The translations under genes and the position numbers were made by a program. 14,376 nucleotides of DNA from Bacteroidota bacterium (lineage in GTDB: Bacteria > Bacteroidota > Bacteroidia > AKYH767-A > JABDAW01). Shown here piece after piece: positions 1 through 7,231 of this stretch. Every line of letters starts with the position of its first letter. The stretch's first letter is position 1. The stretch covers positions 1-14,376 of the forward strand of contig JAHEYM010000042.1 of the NCBI GenBank assembly GCA_023251595.1, given 5' to 3'. The notes below the pieces were generated by a model. It made no database searches. It saw nothing but the letters and a program-made list of their open reading frames with translations, and was not told where the DNA came from.

Positions 1-31
1 ATTATTAACGAATCAAAAATATTAAAGTACA

Positions 32-2248
32 ATGATTGAATTTGATTCAACACTAATTAACTGCGAATTATTCCTCCATCTCGAAGCTTCGGTAATTTCG
101 GAAGTGTTGTCTAAATCCGAACTAAAAAAATACGAAAAGGGAACCGTTCTCATTGAAAAAGGTTCAGTTCCAAAAGCTATATATATAATAAAAGTTGGAA
201 AAATCGGTATCTATAACGAAGATATTCTTCTGGCTGAATTGGGAGAAAATGCAATAATGGGCGAAAGTTTTCTTGCTGAAGCAACAGCTACTGCCACCAC
301 GATGACCCTCACGGATGCAGAGACTATTGAAATCAGGAAGGATGATTTTTTATGGCTGGCTATGAAGCATCCCCGCATTGTCCTTAATATATTTTCAATC
401 AACAATAAACGTCTCCGTACATCAAATGATGCAGTTTTGTCCGAAGCACGTTCACGCGAAGAAAAATTAAAACGGCTTGTTGAAGAACGGACTGCAGAGC
501 TGAATGCAACTCTTAATGAATTAAAATATACGCAGAAATTCCGTGATCAATTTCTGGCAAATATGAGTCATGAAATTCGCACACCCATGAATGCCATTTT
601 TGGTCTGACGAATCTGATGATTAAATCACCTACCAGTGAATTACACGAAAAATATCTAGGAGTTATTAAAAAAAGCGGAGCAAATCTTTTAGTCATCATT
701 AACGATATTCTCGATCTATCAAAAATTGAAGCCGGTAAAATGGAGTTGGAAAAAGTTTCATTTCCTCTACACACTACATTACAGAATATTAAAACAATTC
801 TTAGTTTGAAAGCAGAAGAGAAAGGGATTCAAATGAAAGAAATTATTAGTGAAAGTGTCCCGGAATATGTGATCGGAGATGAAACAAGAATTACGCAGGT
901 CATCATGAATCTGGCAGGAAACGCCATTAAATTTACGGAAAAGGGAAACGTAACTATTGCTGTGACTGTAGAAAAAACTTCACCCGAATCCATTGATTTA
1001 AAATTTAGTGTGCAAGACACAGGCATTGGAATTCCGGCAGATAAAATTGATGCAATATTTGAGTCATTCGGACAAGCATCGAGCGACACTACAAGGAAAT
1101 TTGGGGGAACAGGATTGGGATTAACCATTTCAAAACAATTAGTTGAGATGCACGGTGGAGAATTAAAGGTGAAGAGCACTCCTGGTGTTGGCTCTGAATT
1201 TTATTTTATAATATCCTACAAACCCGCCGCAAAACCGGAGGAATCTGATGCCGATTTGAATGCAAGTGTTGAGGAAATGATTGGAAAAAGAATCTTGTTA
1301 GTGGAAGACAATGAATTTAATCAAATGGTCGCTGTTGATACACTTCACGATCTTTTTCGTAGTATCGTGGTGGATGTCGCAGAGAGCGGCACCATTGCAA
1401 AAGAAAAAGTTACGAAAAATAATTATGATATGATTTTAATGGATCTTCATCTTTTGGATATGGATGGATTCGAAGTGACGAGATTTATCCGGAACGAACT
1501 ACGCGAGCCAAAGAATCGCACAAGGATTTGCGCAATGACCGCCAGTATATCAAAAGCCGCACTAGACGATTGTTTAATTGCCGGAATGAACGATTATCTT
1601 ATGAAACCCTTCACACCCGAAGAACTGAAAGATAAGGTTATCCGAAATGCTTTATATATACATGAGACAAAATCACGCTATGAAAGAGCCAAGGATTTTA
1701 TTCTTGAAAAACAAAAAAAAGAATTTCCGGACACCCTATCGTATCACACCGTTAATCATGTCGTTGATGTTCTTGCGGCTGCTGTCATGATTGGTGAGAA
1801 CGAAAATATTTCTACTGAAGATTTAGAGTTATTGAAAGTCGCTGTTCTTTTTCACGATTCAGGTTTCACATTAAGTCCGTTAAATCATGAAAAGCTCAGT
1901 TGTTTCATCGCGAAAGATTTTCTCCCAGAACTGGGTTACGCAGCAGAAGAAATTGATAAGATTTGCGGAATGATTATGGCAACTCAAATCCCACAAAAGC
2001 CAAATAATTTTCTTGAAGAAATTATCTGTGATGCAGACTTAGATTATTTAGGGAGAGATGATTTCTTCCCGATAGGAAATAATCTGATGAAGGAAATGCT
2101 CACGTCAGGTGACATTAAGGATGAGTTGGAATGGAACAGATTGCAGGAGAGATTTCTGAATTCGCATCATTACTTTACGAAGACGGCGATTTTCTTAAGA
2201 GATGCTAAGAAGAAAGAGCATTTAGAGAAAATCCGGGAGAAGCTATGA
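32..2248 (+). CDS. Soluble hybrid histidine kinase: cNMP-binding-like domain, HisKA, HATPase, receiver, HD domain
   Basis: A 738-residue cytoplasmic signalling protein with no signal peptide or membrane segment. Domains in order: CRP-like cyclic-nucleotide-binding fold (about 10-130), a charged coiled-coil linker (135-170), HisKA with the phospho-acceptor His180 in SHEIRTPMNA, HATPase_c with N-box Asn297, DTGIGI (329-334) and GGTGLGL (358-364), a receiver domain (419-540) with Asp426, phospho-acceptor Asp471, Thr503 and Lys525, and a C-terminal HD-type domain (about 565-735) with His572, His576, His608-Asp609, His619 and Asp667/Asp669. All kinase and receiver catalytic residues are present. 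The nucleotide-binding domain keeps a Gly-Glu (77-78) but has Ala86 where the phosphate-binding Arg of cAMP receptors normally sits, so cAMP binding is doubtful. The HD domain probably is a metal-dependent phosphohydrolase whose substrate cannot be told from sequence. The ATG at 32 fits the domain start. Only 31 bases precede it, so its promoter cannot be judged. Confidence 0.93.
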   Translation: MIEFDSTLINCELFLHLEASVISEVLSKSELKKYEKGTVLIEKGSVPKAIYIIKVGKIGIYNEDILLAELGENAIMGESFLAEATATATTMTLTDAETIEIRKDDFLWLAMKHPRIVLNIFSINNKRLRTSNDAVLSEARSREEKLKRLVEERTAELNATLNELKYTQKFRDQFLANMSHEIRTPMNAIFGLTNLMIKSPTSELHEKYLGVIKKSGANLLVIINDILDLSKIEAGKMELEKVSFPLHTTLQNIKTILSLKAEEKGIQMKEIISESVPEYVIGDETRITQVIMNLAGNAIKFTEKGNVTIAVTVEKTSPESIDLKFSVQDTGIGIPADKIDAIFESFGQASSDTTRKFGGTGLGLTISKQLVEMHGGELKVKSTPGVGSEFYFIISYKPAAKPEESDADLNASVEEMIGKRILLVEDNEFNQMVAVDTLHDLFRSIVVDVAESGTIAKEKVTKNNYDMILMDLHLLDMDGFEVTRFIRNELREPKNRTRICAMTASISKAALDDCLIAGMNDYLMKPFTPEELKDKVIRNALYIHETKSRYERAKDFILEKQKKEFPDTLSYHTVNHVVDVLAAAVMIGENENISTEDLELLKVAVLFHDSGFTLSPLNHEKLSCFIAKDFLPELGYAAEEIDKICGMIMATQIPQKPNNFLEEIICDADLDYLGRDDFFPIGNNLMKEMLTSGDIKDELEWNRLQERFLNSHHYFTKTAIFLRDAKKKEHLEKIREKL

Positions 2249-2279
2249 GTTATGAGTTATGAGTTATGAACTATGAGTT
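2245..2279 (+). repeat. Five-copy heptanucleotide tandem repeat (ATGAGTT)
   Basis: Five head-to-tail 7-base units: ATGAGTT at 2245, 2252, 2259 and 2273, with one variant ATGAACT at 2266, followed by a TATATATA run. The first unit contains the TGA stop codon of the hybrid kinase, so the rest lies just downstream. Visible directly. The function is unknown; it looks like intergenic low-complexity filler of the sort frequent in Bacteroidota genomes. Confidence 0.9.
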
Positions 2280-2304
2280 ATATATATAGTTACCGCAATC
2301 AACA

Positions 2305-2363
2305 CTTCGACAAGCTCAGTTCATCGCTTTTCAACCCTTCAACCTATCAACTTATCAACTTTT
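2305..2363 (+). repeat. Intergenic repeat-like motifs upstream of rnpB
   Basis: This spacer carries the 15-mer CTTCGACAAGCTCAG (2305-2319), a motif I recall as frequently dispersed in intergenic DNA of Bacteroidota and other environmental bacteria. It is followed by imperfect CAAC-centred repeats (2330-2363, including ATCAACTT twice in tandem). The motifs are directly visible; that they are members of dispersed families is recollection and needs a genome-wide search. Confidence 0.45.
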
Positions 2364-2367
2364 TCCA

Positions 2368-2375
2368 TACCTTTA
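2368..2375 (+). promoter_or_regulatory. Putative rnpB promoter -7 element (TACCTTTA)
   Basis: TACCTTTA matches the Bacteroidota -7 consensus TAnnTTTG at seven of eight positions. Placing its first base at -12 puts the start of transcription at 2380, which is exactly the first base of the P1 helix of the RNase P RNA. No good TTG/TTTG -33 box is visible at the expected distance. Confidence 0.5.
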
Positions 2376-2379
2376 CATT

Positions 2380-2748
2380 GCAAATTGTTTCGTCGCTCTT
2401 AGTCGCAAGACGGGAGAGGAAAGTCCGGGCAACAGAGAGTACCATACTTCCTAACGGGAAGGACGGAGTTAGCGCAAGTTAATTCCGGACAGATAGTGCC
2501 ACAGAAAATAACCGTCCCGCCACGAGCAGGATAAGGGTGAAAAAGTGAGGTAAGAGCTCACGGCGCATGCAGGTGACTGCGTGTGGGGGTGAACCTTATG
2601 GGTTGAAAGGCCAAATATGCAACGGGTTAAGAACGACTCGTTCAATTTCCCGAAAGGGTTGCCGTTGCGGGTAGGCTGATAGAGGCGATCAGTGATGATT
2701 GTCGGAGATAAATGACGGAACGCGACAGAACCCGGCTTATAGATTTGC
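2380..2748 (+). ncRNA. rnpB: RNase P RNA, bacterial type A
   Basis: This is the catalytic RNA of ribonuclease P, which removes the 5' leader from tRNA precursors. The conserved 5' block GAGGAAAGTCCGGGC (2416-2430) and the 3' block ACAGAACCCGGCTTA (2725-2739) form the universal P4 core. Between them are AAGGGTGAAAA followed by GAGGTAAGAGCTCAC (2531-2560 region), AAAGGCCAAATA (2608-2619), GGGTAGGCTG (2670-2679) and GATAAATGACGG (2706-2717), all in the canonical order. The ends are set by P1: GCAAAT (2380-2385) pairs with ATTTGC (2743-2748), giving about 369 nt, normal for the class. A near-consensus promoter and a hairpin terminator flank it. Apparent reading frames across this stretch on either strand are not real genes. 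Confidence 0.96.
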
Positions 2749-2749
2749 A

Positions 2750-2779
2750 AAAAGCCCCCTGAGAAATCGGGGGGCTTTT
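2750..2779. terminator. Bidirectional hairpin terminator between rnpB and the RCC1 gene
   Basis: A perfect 10-bp stem, AAAAGCCCCC (2750-2759) with GGGGGCTTTT (2770-2779), separated by a 10-nt loop. The GC-rich core is flanked by an A-run and a T-run, so it can act as an intrinsic terminator on both strands. It ends rnpB (two bases after P1) and lies 25 bases beyond the stop codon of the convergent RCC1-repeat gene. Confidence 0.88.
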
Positions 2780-2803
2780 GTTGCATTTATAGCTAATTAC
2801 TTT

Positions 2804-4216
2804 TTATTGTTTAATAAATTTTCTTGTAATCAAATGATTTTCATCCGATATTTTAATCACGTATAAACCTGCTGGAAGTTGGCTTACATTGACTTTATTG
2901 CTGATGCCGACAAGTTGTACATTGTAAACTACTTCACCCAACAAATTAAAAATAAGAAGCTTTAAATTTTTCGAATTTTGTGGAAGATCAACATTAAATA
3001 AGCCCTGGTTTGGGTTAGGATTAATATTAACATTAAACTGTTCCTGAATTTCTCTTGTTCCGGTTATTGTTACAGGACACACACCTGAAATCAGTATAGG
3101 GCTAATTCTTTGAATTGTGGTACTATCACCCAGTTGTCCGTTGGCATTCTGTCCCCAGCTCCAAACTGTTTGATCACTTTTTAATGCGACAGTATAGTCT
3201 CTACCTCCTGTAACATATAGAACTCCTGAAATCCGACTAACTTCGTTTGGAGTAGCATTAGAGATAATAGTACTATCACCTAATTGCCCATTCGCATTTT
3301 CTCCCCAGATCCATGCTGTACTATCGTTTTTTCGGGCGAGGGAATAAAATCTTCCGGCTTCTATAGAAGTAATTTGAGAAAGACCTATAGCCTGAACAGG
3401 TGCAACTTCACAGAGACAACCTGTGGTATTCATAACGCCATTCCCAAGTTGACCTAAATGATTGAGACCACATCCCCAAACAGTGCCATCATTTCTCAGC
3501 GCCAATGAATGATTTTTGCCACAGGAAAAAGCAATAATACCAGTCAGTGAACTCCATGACTGCACTGGTGTGGCTCTCTGAGTTGTAGTTCCATCAGCAA
3601 GTTGTCCGCCTAAATTTAAACCCCAACCCCATGCTGTTCCATCATTTTTAAGAACAAGTGAATGACTTTCACCAGCCGCAACGGCAATGATTGAAGTTAA
3701 TCCATTCACCTGAATTGGAATATTACTACTAACTGTATTTCCATTCCCCAATTGATTAAAAGTGTTCTGTCCCCACACCCAGACAGTACTATCACTCTTT
3801 ATTGCAAGAGAATGATTTTTTCCACATGCAATTGCAGTAATACCGGAGAGACCTGATACCTGTACCGGTGTAGAACTATTGCTGGCGACAGAACCATTCC
3901 CAAGTTGACCGAAATCGTTTATACCCCAACTCCACAATGTCCCGTCATTTTTTAAAGCAAGTGAAAACTCCGTACCAGCAGCAATTGCGATAATCCCAGT
4001 CAAACCACTTACCTGAACGGGGTAAGGTTTATCTACAAGTGTCCCATCACCAAGTTGACCATTCCCATTCAGACCCCAGGCCATTACAGTACCGTTGCTA
4101 CAAATAGATAGGGATTGACCATCACCGGCGGCAATTTTTTGCGCAAAAAGATTGTTTTGGAGTGTAAAATTTGCAATCAGTCCGATTGCGATAATGATTG
4201 TAGTTTTTGTCTTCAT
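2804..4216 (-). CDS. Secreted RCC1-repeat (beta-propeller) protein with T9SS C-terminal sorting domain
   Basis: A 470-residue exported protein. An N-terminal signal peptide (1-26, basic MKTK then a hydrophobic core, likely cleaved after LFAQ) is followed by seven RCC1-type repeats of about 50 residues. Each has the pattern SLALK-DGT-W-WG-N--GQLG-G, with GQLG-like motifs near 53, 103, 154, 204, 254, 310 and 360; seven repeats make a closed propeller. Repeat five carries a short insertion with a CLC pair (267-269). Residues 395-470 are a type A T9SS sorting domain (NPNPNQG, then LLIFNLLGEVV, then LPAGLYVIKI and a basic end), so the protein should cross the outer membrane and be anchored or released there. 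What it binds is unknown; eukaryotic RCC1 nuclear function does not apply. Upstream sits a candidate promoter; downstream the terminator shared with rnpB. Confidence 0.93.
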   Translation of the reverse strand: MKTKTTIIIAIGLIANFTLQNNLFAQKIAAGDGQSLSICSNGTVMAWGLNGNGQLGDGTLVDKPYPVQVSGLTGIIAIAAGTEFSLALKNDGTLWSWGINDFGQLGNGSVASNSSTPVQVSGLSGITAIACGKNHSLAIKSDSTVWVWGQNTFNQLGNGNTVSSNIPIQVNGLTSIIAVAAGESHSLVLKNDGTAWGWGLNLGGQLADGTTTQRATPVQSWSSLTGIIAFSCGKNHSLALRNDGTVWGCGLNHLGQLGNGVMNTTGCLCEVAPVQAIGLSQITSIEAGRFYSLARKNDSTAWIWGENANGQLGDSTIISNATPNEVSRISGVLYVTGGRDYTVALKSDQTVWSWGQNANGQLGDSTTIQRISPILISGVCPVTITGTREIQEQFNVNINPNPNQGLFNVDLPQNSKNLKLLIFNLLGEVVYNVQLVGISNKVNVSQLPAGLYVIKISDENHLITRKFIKQ

Positions 4217-4252
4217 TTTATTTTATGTTTTAAGGGTTGAAATTATTATTTG

Positions 4253-4283
4253 CAAAGTTCAACCTCAGACTTCAGCCCGACAA
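4253..4283 (-). promoter_or_regulatory. Putative promoter of the RCC1-repeat gene
   Basis: Reading the - strand, TTG (4283-4281), a 20-base spacer and GAACTTTG (4260-4253) fit the Bacteroidota pattern TTG-N17-23-TAnnTTTG with one mismatch in the -7 box. Transcription would start near 4248, giving a leader of about 32 bases. Confidence 0.35.
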
Positions 4284-4291
4284 TCCGTATT

Positions 4292-4324
4292 GCTAGGTAT
4301 TTATTCTCCGTAGGAGTAGGTAGC
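4292..4324. repeat. Imperfect palindrome in the response regulator/RCC1 gap
   Basis: The arms GCTA (4292-4295) and TAGC (4321-4324) enclose a tighter hairpin CTCC-GTA-GGAG (4306-4316), giving an imperfect stem-loop. The bases beside it include a TTCAGCCCG-type motif (4271-4279). This combination resembles small dispersed palindromic intergenic elements of Bacteroidota, but family membership cannot be shown from one copy. The rest of the 4217-4430 gap holds no gene I can support. Confidence 0.35.
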
Positions 4325-4430
4325 CGATTATATGAAAAGGACAAGCTTGAAATGATACTAGAATGGGAAAATATTTCAATAACAAATCATGCTGATGAGA
4401 ATCCTCAGAATTTTTGACTAAGGAGAATAA

Positions 4431-5090
4431 TCAAATATTTAATTGAATAATATTGTTTTCGAACGCATATTTTATCAAGCCGACAATGGTTTTTGCTCCG
4501 GATTTTTCAATAATATTCTTACGATGTGTATCGACGGTCCTTGGACTAATAAAAAGTTTTTTTGAAATATCTGCTGTTGTTAGCTCATCGCAAATAAGTT
4601 TTAATATCTCTAATTCCCTGGAAGTTAGTTTATGTTTCTCGGGAAGCGCCACAATTTTATTCCGACTTAAAGTTTGAGACAATAGTGTATTAAGTACTTC
4701 GCTACTATAAAAAGTACCATTATCCATTAATCTGGTAATCGCATTAATCAGTTCATTTTTCCCTGTGTTTTTTAAAATATAACCCTCCGCTTCAGCCTGA
4801 AGTATTTCGGTAATAATGGAGCGATCGTTAAACATAGTTAACACGAGCACTTTTATGTGCGGAAAATTTTGTTTCACTTTTATTGTAAGCTCCGTTCCAC
4901 TGAGATGTGGCATACTTATATCTGTTATCAAGAGATCAACGTCATTTTTTGAAACGTAATTAAAAGCATCTTCTCCGTCGTTTGAATCGTGAACAAATAC
5001 AAAATTTTTTTCTTTTCTTAAAAGAGATTTCACACCATCTATAAACATTTGATGATCATCAGCGATCAGAATTTTAACTGTTTCAGCCAT
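4431..5090 (-). CDS. NarL/LuxR-family two-component response regulator
   Basis: A 219-residue cytoplasmic transcription factor that pairs with the sensor kinase just upstream. The N-terminal receiver domain (about 5-125) has the acidic pair Asp11-Asp12, phospho-acceptor Asp57 in LLITDISMP, Thr85 and Lys107. The C-terminal LuxR helix-turn-helix (155-210) reads LTSRELEIL, then the recognition region ISPRTVDTHRKNI. The ATG at 5090 sits inside the end of the kinase gene: the shared octamer ATGGCTGA holds the start of this gene and the stop of the kinase, so the two are almost surely co-transcribed and translationally coupled. Target genes are not visible from the sequence; neighbouring surface-protein genes are plausible candidates. 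Confidence 0.95.
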   Translation of the reverse strand: MAETVKILIADDHQMFIDGVKSLLRKEKNFVFVHDSNDGEDAFNYVSKNDVDLLITDISMPHLSGTELTIKVKQNFPHIKVLVLTMFNDRSIITEILQAEAEGYILKNTGKNELINAITRLMDNGTFYSSEVLNTLLSQTLSRNKIVALPEKHKLTSRELEILKLICDELTTADISKKLFISPRTVDTHRKNIIEKSGAKTIVGLIKYAFENNIIQLNI

Positions 5091-7005
5091 TTTTCAGATT
5101 CAGATTAATTTTTACACTTGTTCCTTCCTGATTTTTGGAATCAAGCTCGATGACTCCGTTCAATAGCGATACTCTGGAGAAAATATTTTTCCAACCTATA
5201 CCTTTGCTATCACTTAAAATTTCGGTATTGAAGCCGATCCCATTGTCCACCATACTTAATAATAGCCTATCTTCAGACCTGTTTATATTAATATAAATAT
5301 GATCAGCTTCTGAATGCTTAATCATGTTGTTCAGGATTTCCTGCACGATTCTATAGATGGGGATCGCAAATGATTTGTCAATTGATTCAGTAAAATTGAA
5401 ATTAAAATCAATTTTCATCAGATTCGAAGCATTAATATTATTTACCAATTCCTGAATTGCAGAAATTAAACCAAGGCGAATCAATGTGTTAGGCATAAGA
5501 TTATGAGATATATTTCGGACTTCAGCACAAGCATCATCAATAATTTTCACCGACCGTTCCACGTATAGTTTATCTTCTTCTATAACAGAATCTTCGAGCC
5601 CTGAAACATTTAATCGTGCTGTCGAGAGCATTTGACCGAGACCATCATGCAGATCCTGTGCTATGCGCGAACGTTCTTTCTCTTCCGCTTCTATGACATA
5701 CTTAAAACGTAATTTTTCTTGTTTTGCAAGTTCATTGGCATATACTGCTTTTTGTTTCAATTTCCTCCGGGAGTAGATATAAAATGATCCGATGATCAAT
5801 ATTCCAGTAATTACAAAACTGATAATTAATTGGTTTTTACTTTTTTCGGTTTCGCTTTGTAATAGTAGATCCTGCATCTCATTTTTACCTTTCAATTCAA
5901 TATTTTCCTTTTCCTTTTTCTCACTTTGATACTTTGTTTGCATTTCGGCGATTTGGCGGGTGCTTTCCTCATCAAAAATTGAATCTTTAAGTTTAGAATA
6001 CAACTGGACATACATATATGCATCTGAATAATTATTTTGTGCAGCAGATATCTTTGACAATGTTTTATAAATATCTTTTTTTTCTTTGCCATATCCTGCC
6101 TCATTAATCTCATTCAATGCTTCCTTGGCATAAAAGAGGGAGGTAGAATACTCGCCTTTTGAATAATAAAGATCACTGACCGTATTCAGGATTCCGGATT
6201 TGCTTTTCCGGAGAAGTTTATCCTGAGAATATTCGGGAGTATTATTCATTATTTTAAGTGCCTTCAGTTCATAATCAATTGCCATGTCAATATCTCCTTT
6301 CTCATTATAACCTTCAGCAATGTTATTAAGGATAATCGGTTCAGCTTCTTTTTTATCAAGCTCAATAGCTAATTTTAAAGCCATCCGAAAAATTTCAATG
6401 GCTTCATCAAATTTATTCTGAACTCCAAGAATATTCCCAAGTCCAACATACGCAGCCATCATTTCATCCTTGTTTTCTGCTTTTTCAGCTAGAGAGATGG
6501 CATTCTGAGTATATTCCAAAGCTTTGGGATAATTTTTTTCGATTCGGTGAATTTTCCCTATAGTAAGAGAAGAATTAATCATTCCGGGACTATCTTGAAG
6601 TTGTTCAAACAGATCATACGCAGTGAGATAATATTTCAAAGCCGCTGCATAGTTATTTTTATAATAATAGATATAGCCCATAGATAATGAAGCCTCAGCG
6701 ATTCCCTTTTTATACTCAATTTTACTGCTGATGGCCAAACCCATCCTGGCATAAAGATATGCGGTATCGATTTTATTCCGTTTGGTTTCTTCGAATAACT
6801 GCTGTAAAATATTTACCTTAGAAGTATCCTCTTTTATTCTACCCAACAGATTTATTAAACTATCGTACTTACTGTTTTGACCAGTCACTTTCAGACTCAT
6901 GATAGAAATAATTAACAAAATGGAAATTAATTTCAATCGAAATCTATCAATGAGAACAGTTCTGTTTTGGATACTTGTCATAGAATATTGATTCTCCATA
7001 CCCAT
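5083..7005 (-). CDS. TPR-containing DesK/NarX-type sensor histidine kinase
   Basis: A 640-residue membrane sensor kinase. Order: an N-terminal export signal (basic stretch then hydrophobic 25-42), a sensory region of tandem TPR repeats (about 65-335, period near 40; for example YAAALKYYLTAYDLF and FDEAIEIFRMALKLA), a coiled-coil (345-390), one transmembrane helix (about 392-410), HisKA_3 with His453 in AQDLHDGLGQ, and HATPase with the N-box around IVQEILNNMIKHS (553-565), DNGIGF (587-592) and SKGIG (600-604). The TPR region would lie in the periplasm if the first hydrophobic segment directs export. Start choice is uncertain: Met1, Met3 and Met9 are all possible, and the signal peptide is more typical from Met9. 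This architecture is common in Bacteroidota and is usually paired with a LuxR-type regulator, as here with an 8-nt overlap. The ligand or protein sensed is unknown. Confidence 0.94.
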   Translation of the reverse strand: MGMENQYSMTSIQNRTVLIDRFRLKLISILLIISIMSLKVTGQNSKYDSLINLLGRIKEDTSKVNILQQLFEETKRNKIDTAYLYARMGLAISSKIEYKKGIAEASLSMGYIYYYKNNYAAALKYYLTAYDLFEQLQDSPGMINSSLTIGKIHRIEKNYPKALEYTQNAISLAEKAENKDEMMAAYVGLGNILGVQNKFDEAIEIFRMALKLAIELDKKEAEPIILNNIAEGYNEKGDIDMAIDYELKALKIMNNTPEYSQDKLLRKSKSGILNTVSDLYYSKGEYSTSLFYAKEALNEINEAGYGKEKKDIYKTLSKISAAQNNYSDAYMYVQLYSKLKDSIFDEESTRQIAEMQTKYQSEKKEKENIELKGKNEMQDLLLQSETEKSKNQLIISFVITGILIIGSFYIYSRRKLKQKAVYANELAKQEKLRFKYVIEAEEKERSRIAQDLHDGLGQMLSTARLNVSGLEDSVIEEDKLYVERSVKIIDDACAEVRNISHNLMPNTLIRLGLISAIQELVNNINASNLMKIDFNFNFTESIDKSFAIPIYRIVQEILNNMIKHSEADHIYININRSEDRLLLSMVDNGIGFNTEILSDSKGIGWKNIFSRVSLLNGVIELDSKNQEGTSVKINLNLKNG

Positions 7006-7030
7006 CAGAAACTTTCGGTAATTTAGAGAA

Positions 7031-7038
7031 CGAAGGTA
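7031..7038 (-). promoter_or_regulatory. Candidate -7 element of the kinase/regulator operon (TACCTTCG)
   Basis: On the - strand TACCTTCG (7038-7031) matches TAnnTTTG at seven of eight positions and would place the transcript start about 20 bases before the kinase ATG. The nearest TTG lies only 14 bases upstream, shorter than usual, so support is weak. I see no gene in the remainder of the 7006-7231 gap. Confidence 0.3.
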
Positions 7039-7231
7039 CGAAAAACGAATAACAAGTGATTACTTTTAAATGCGGAGGCTCTTCCTCAAAGACAATTTGA
7101 GTTGCGGAAATAAAAGACGGAAGGTGACAGAACGATAGAATTCTTTTTCACGATTTATTATCTAATCATGATCGCATTAATTCTCTATACAAGATAGCGT
7201 AAATATTGTTTGTCCGGAACAGGAAGAAAAT

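Noticed and set aside
2273..2786. Open frames on both strands across 2273-2482 (+) and 2469-2786 (-)
   Set aside because: They overlap the RNase P RNA gene and its terminator, lack any recognisable domain, and are explained by chance openness of a structured RNA gene.
4301..4430. Nine-base inverted match TTATTCTCC (4301-4309) and GGAGAATAA (4422-4430)
   Set aside because: The arms are over 100 bases apart and a match of this length can occur by chance in a window this size.
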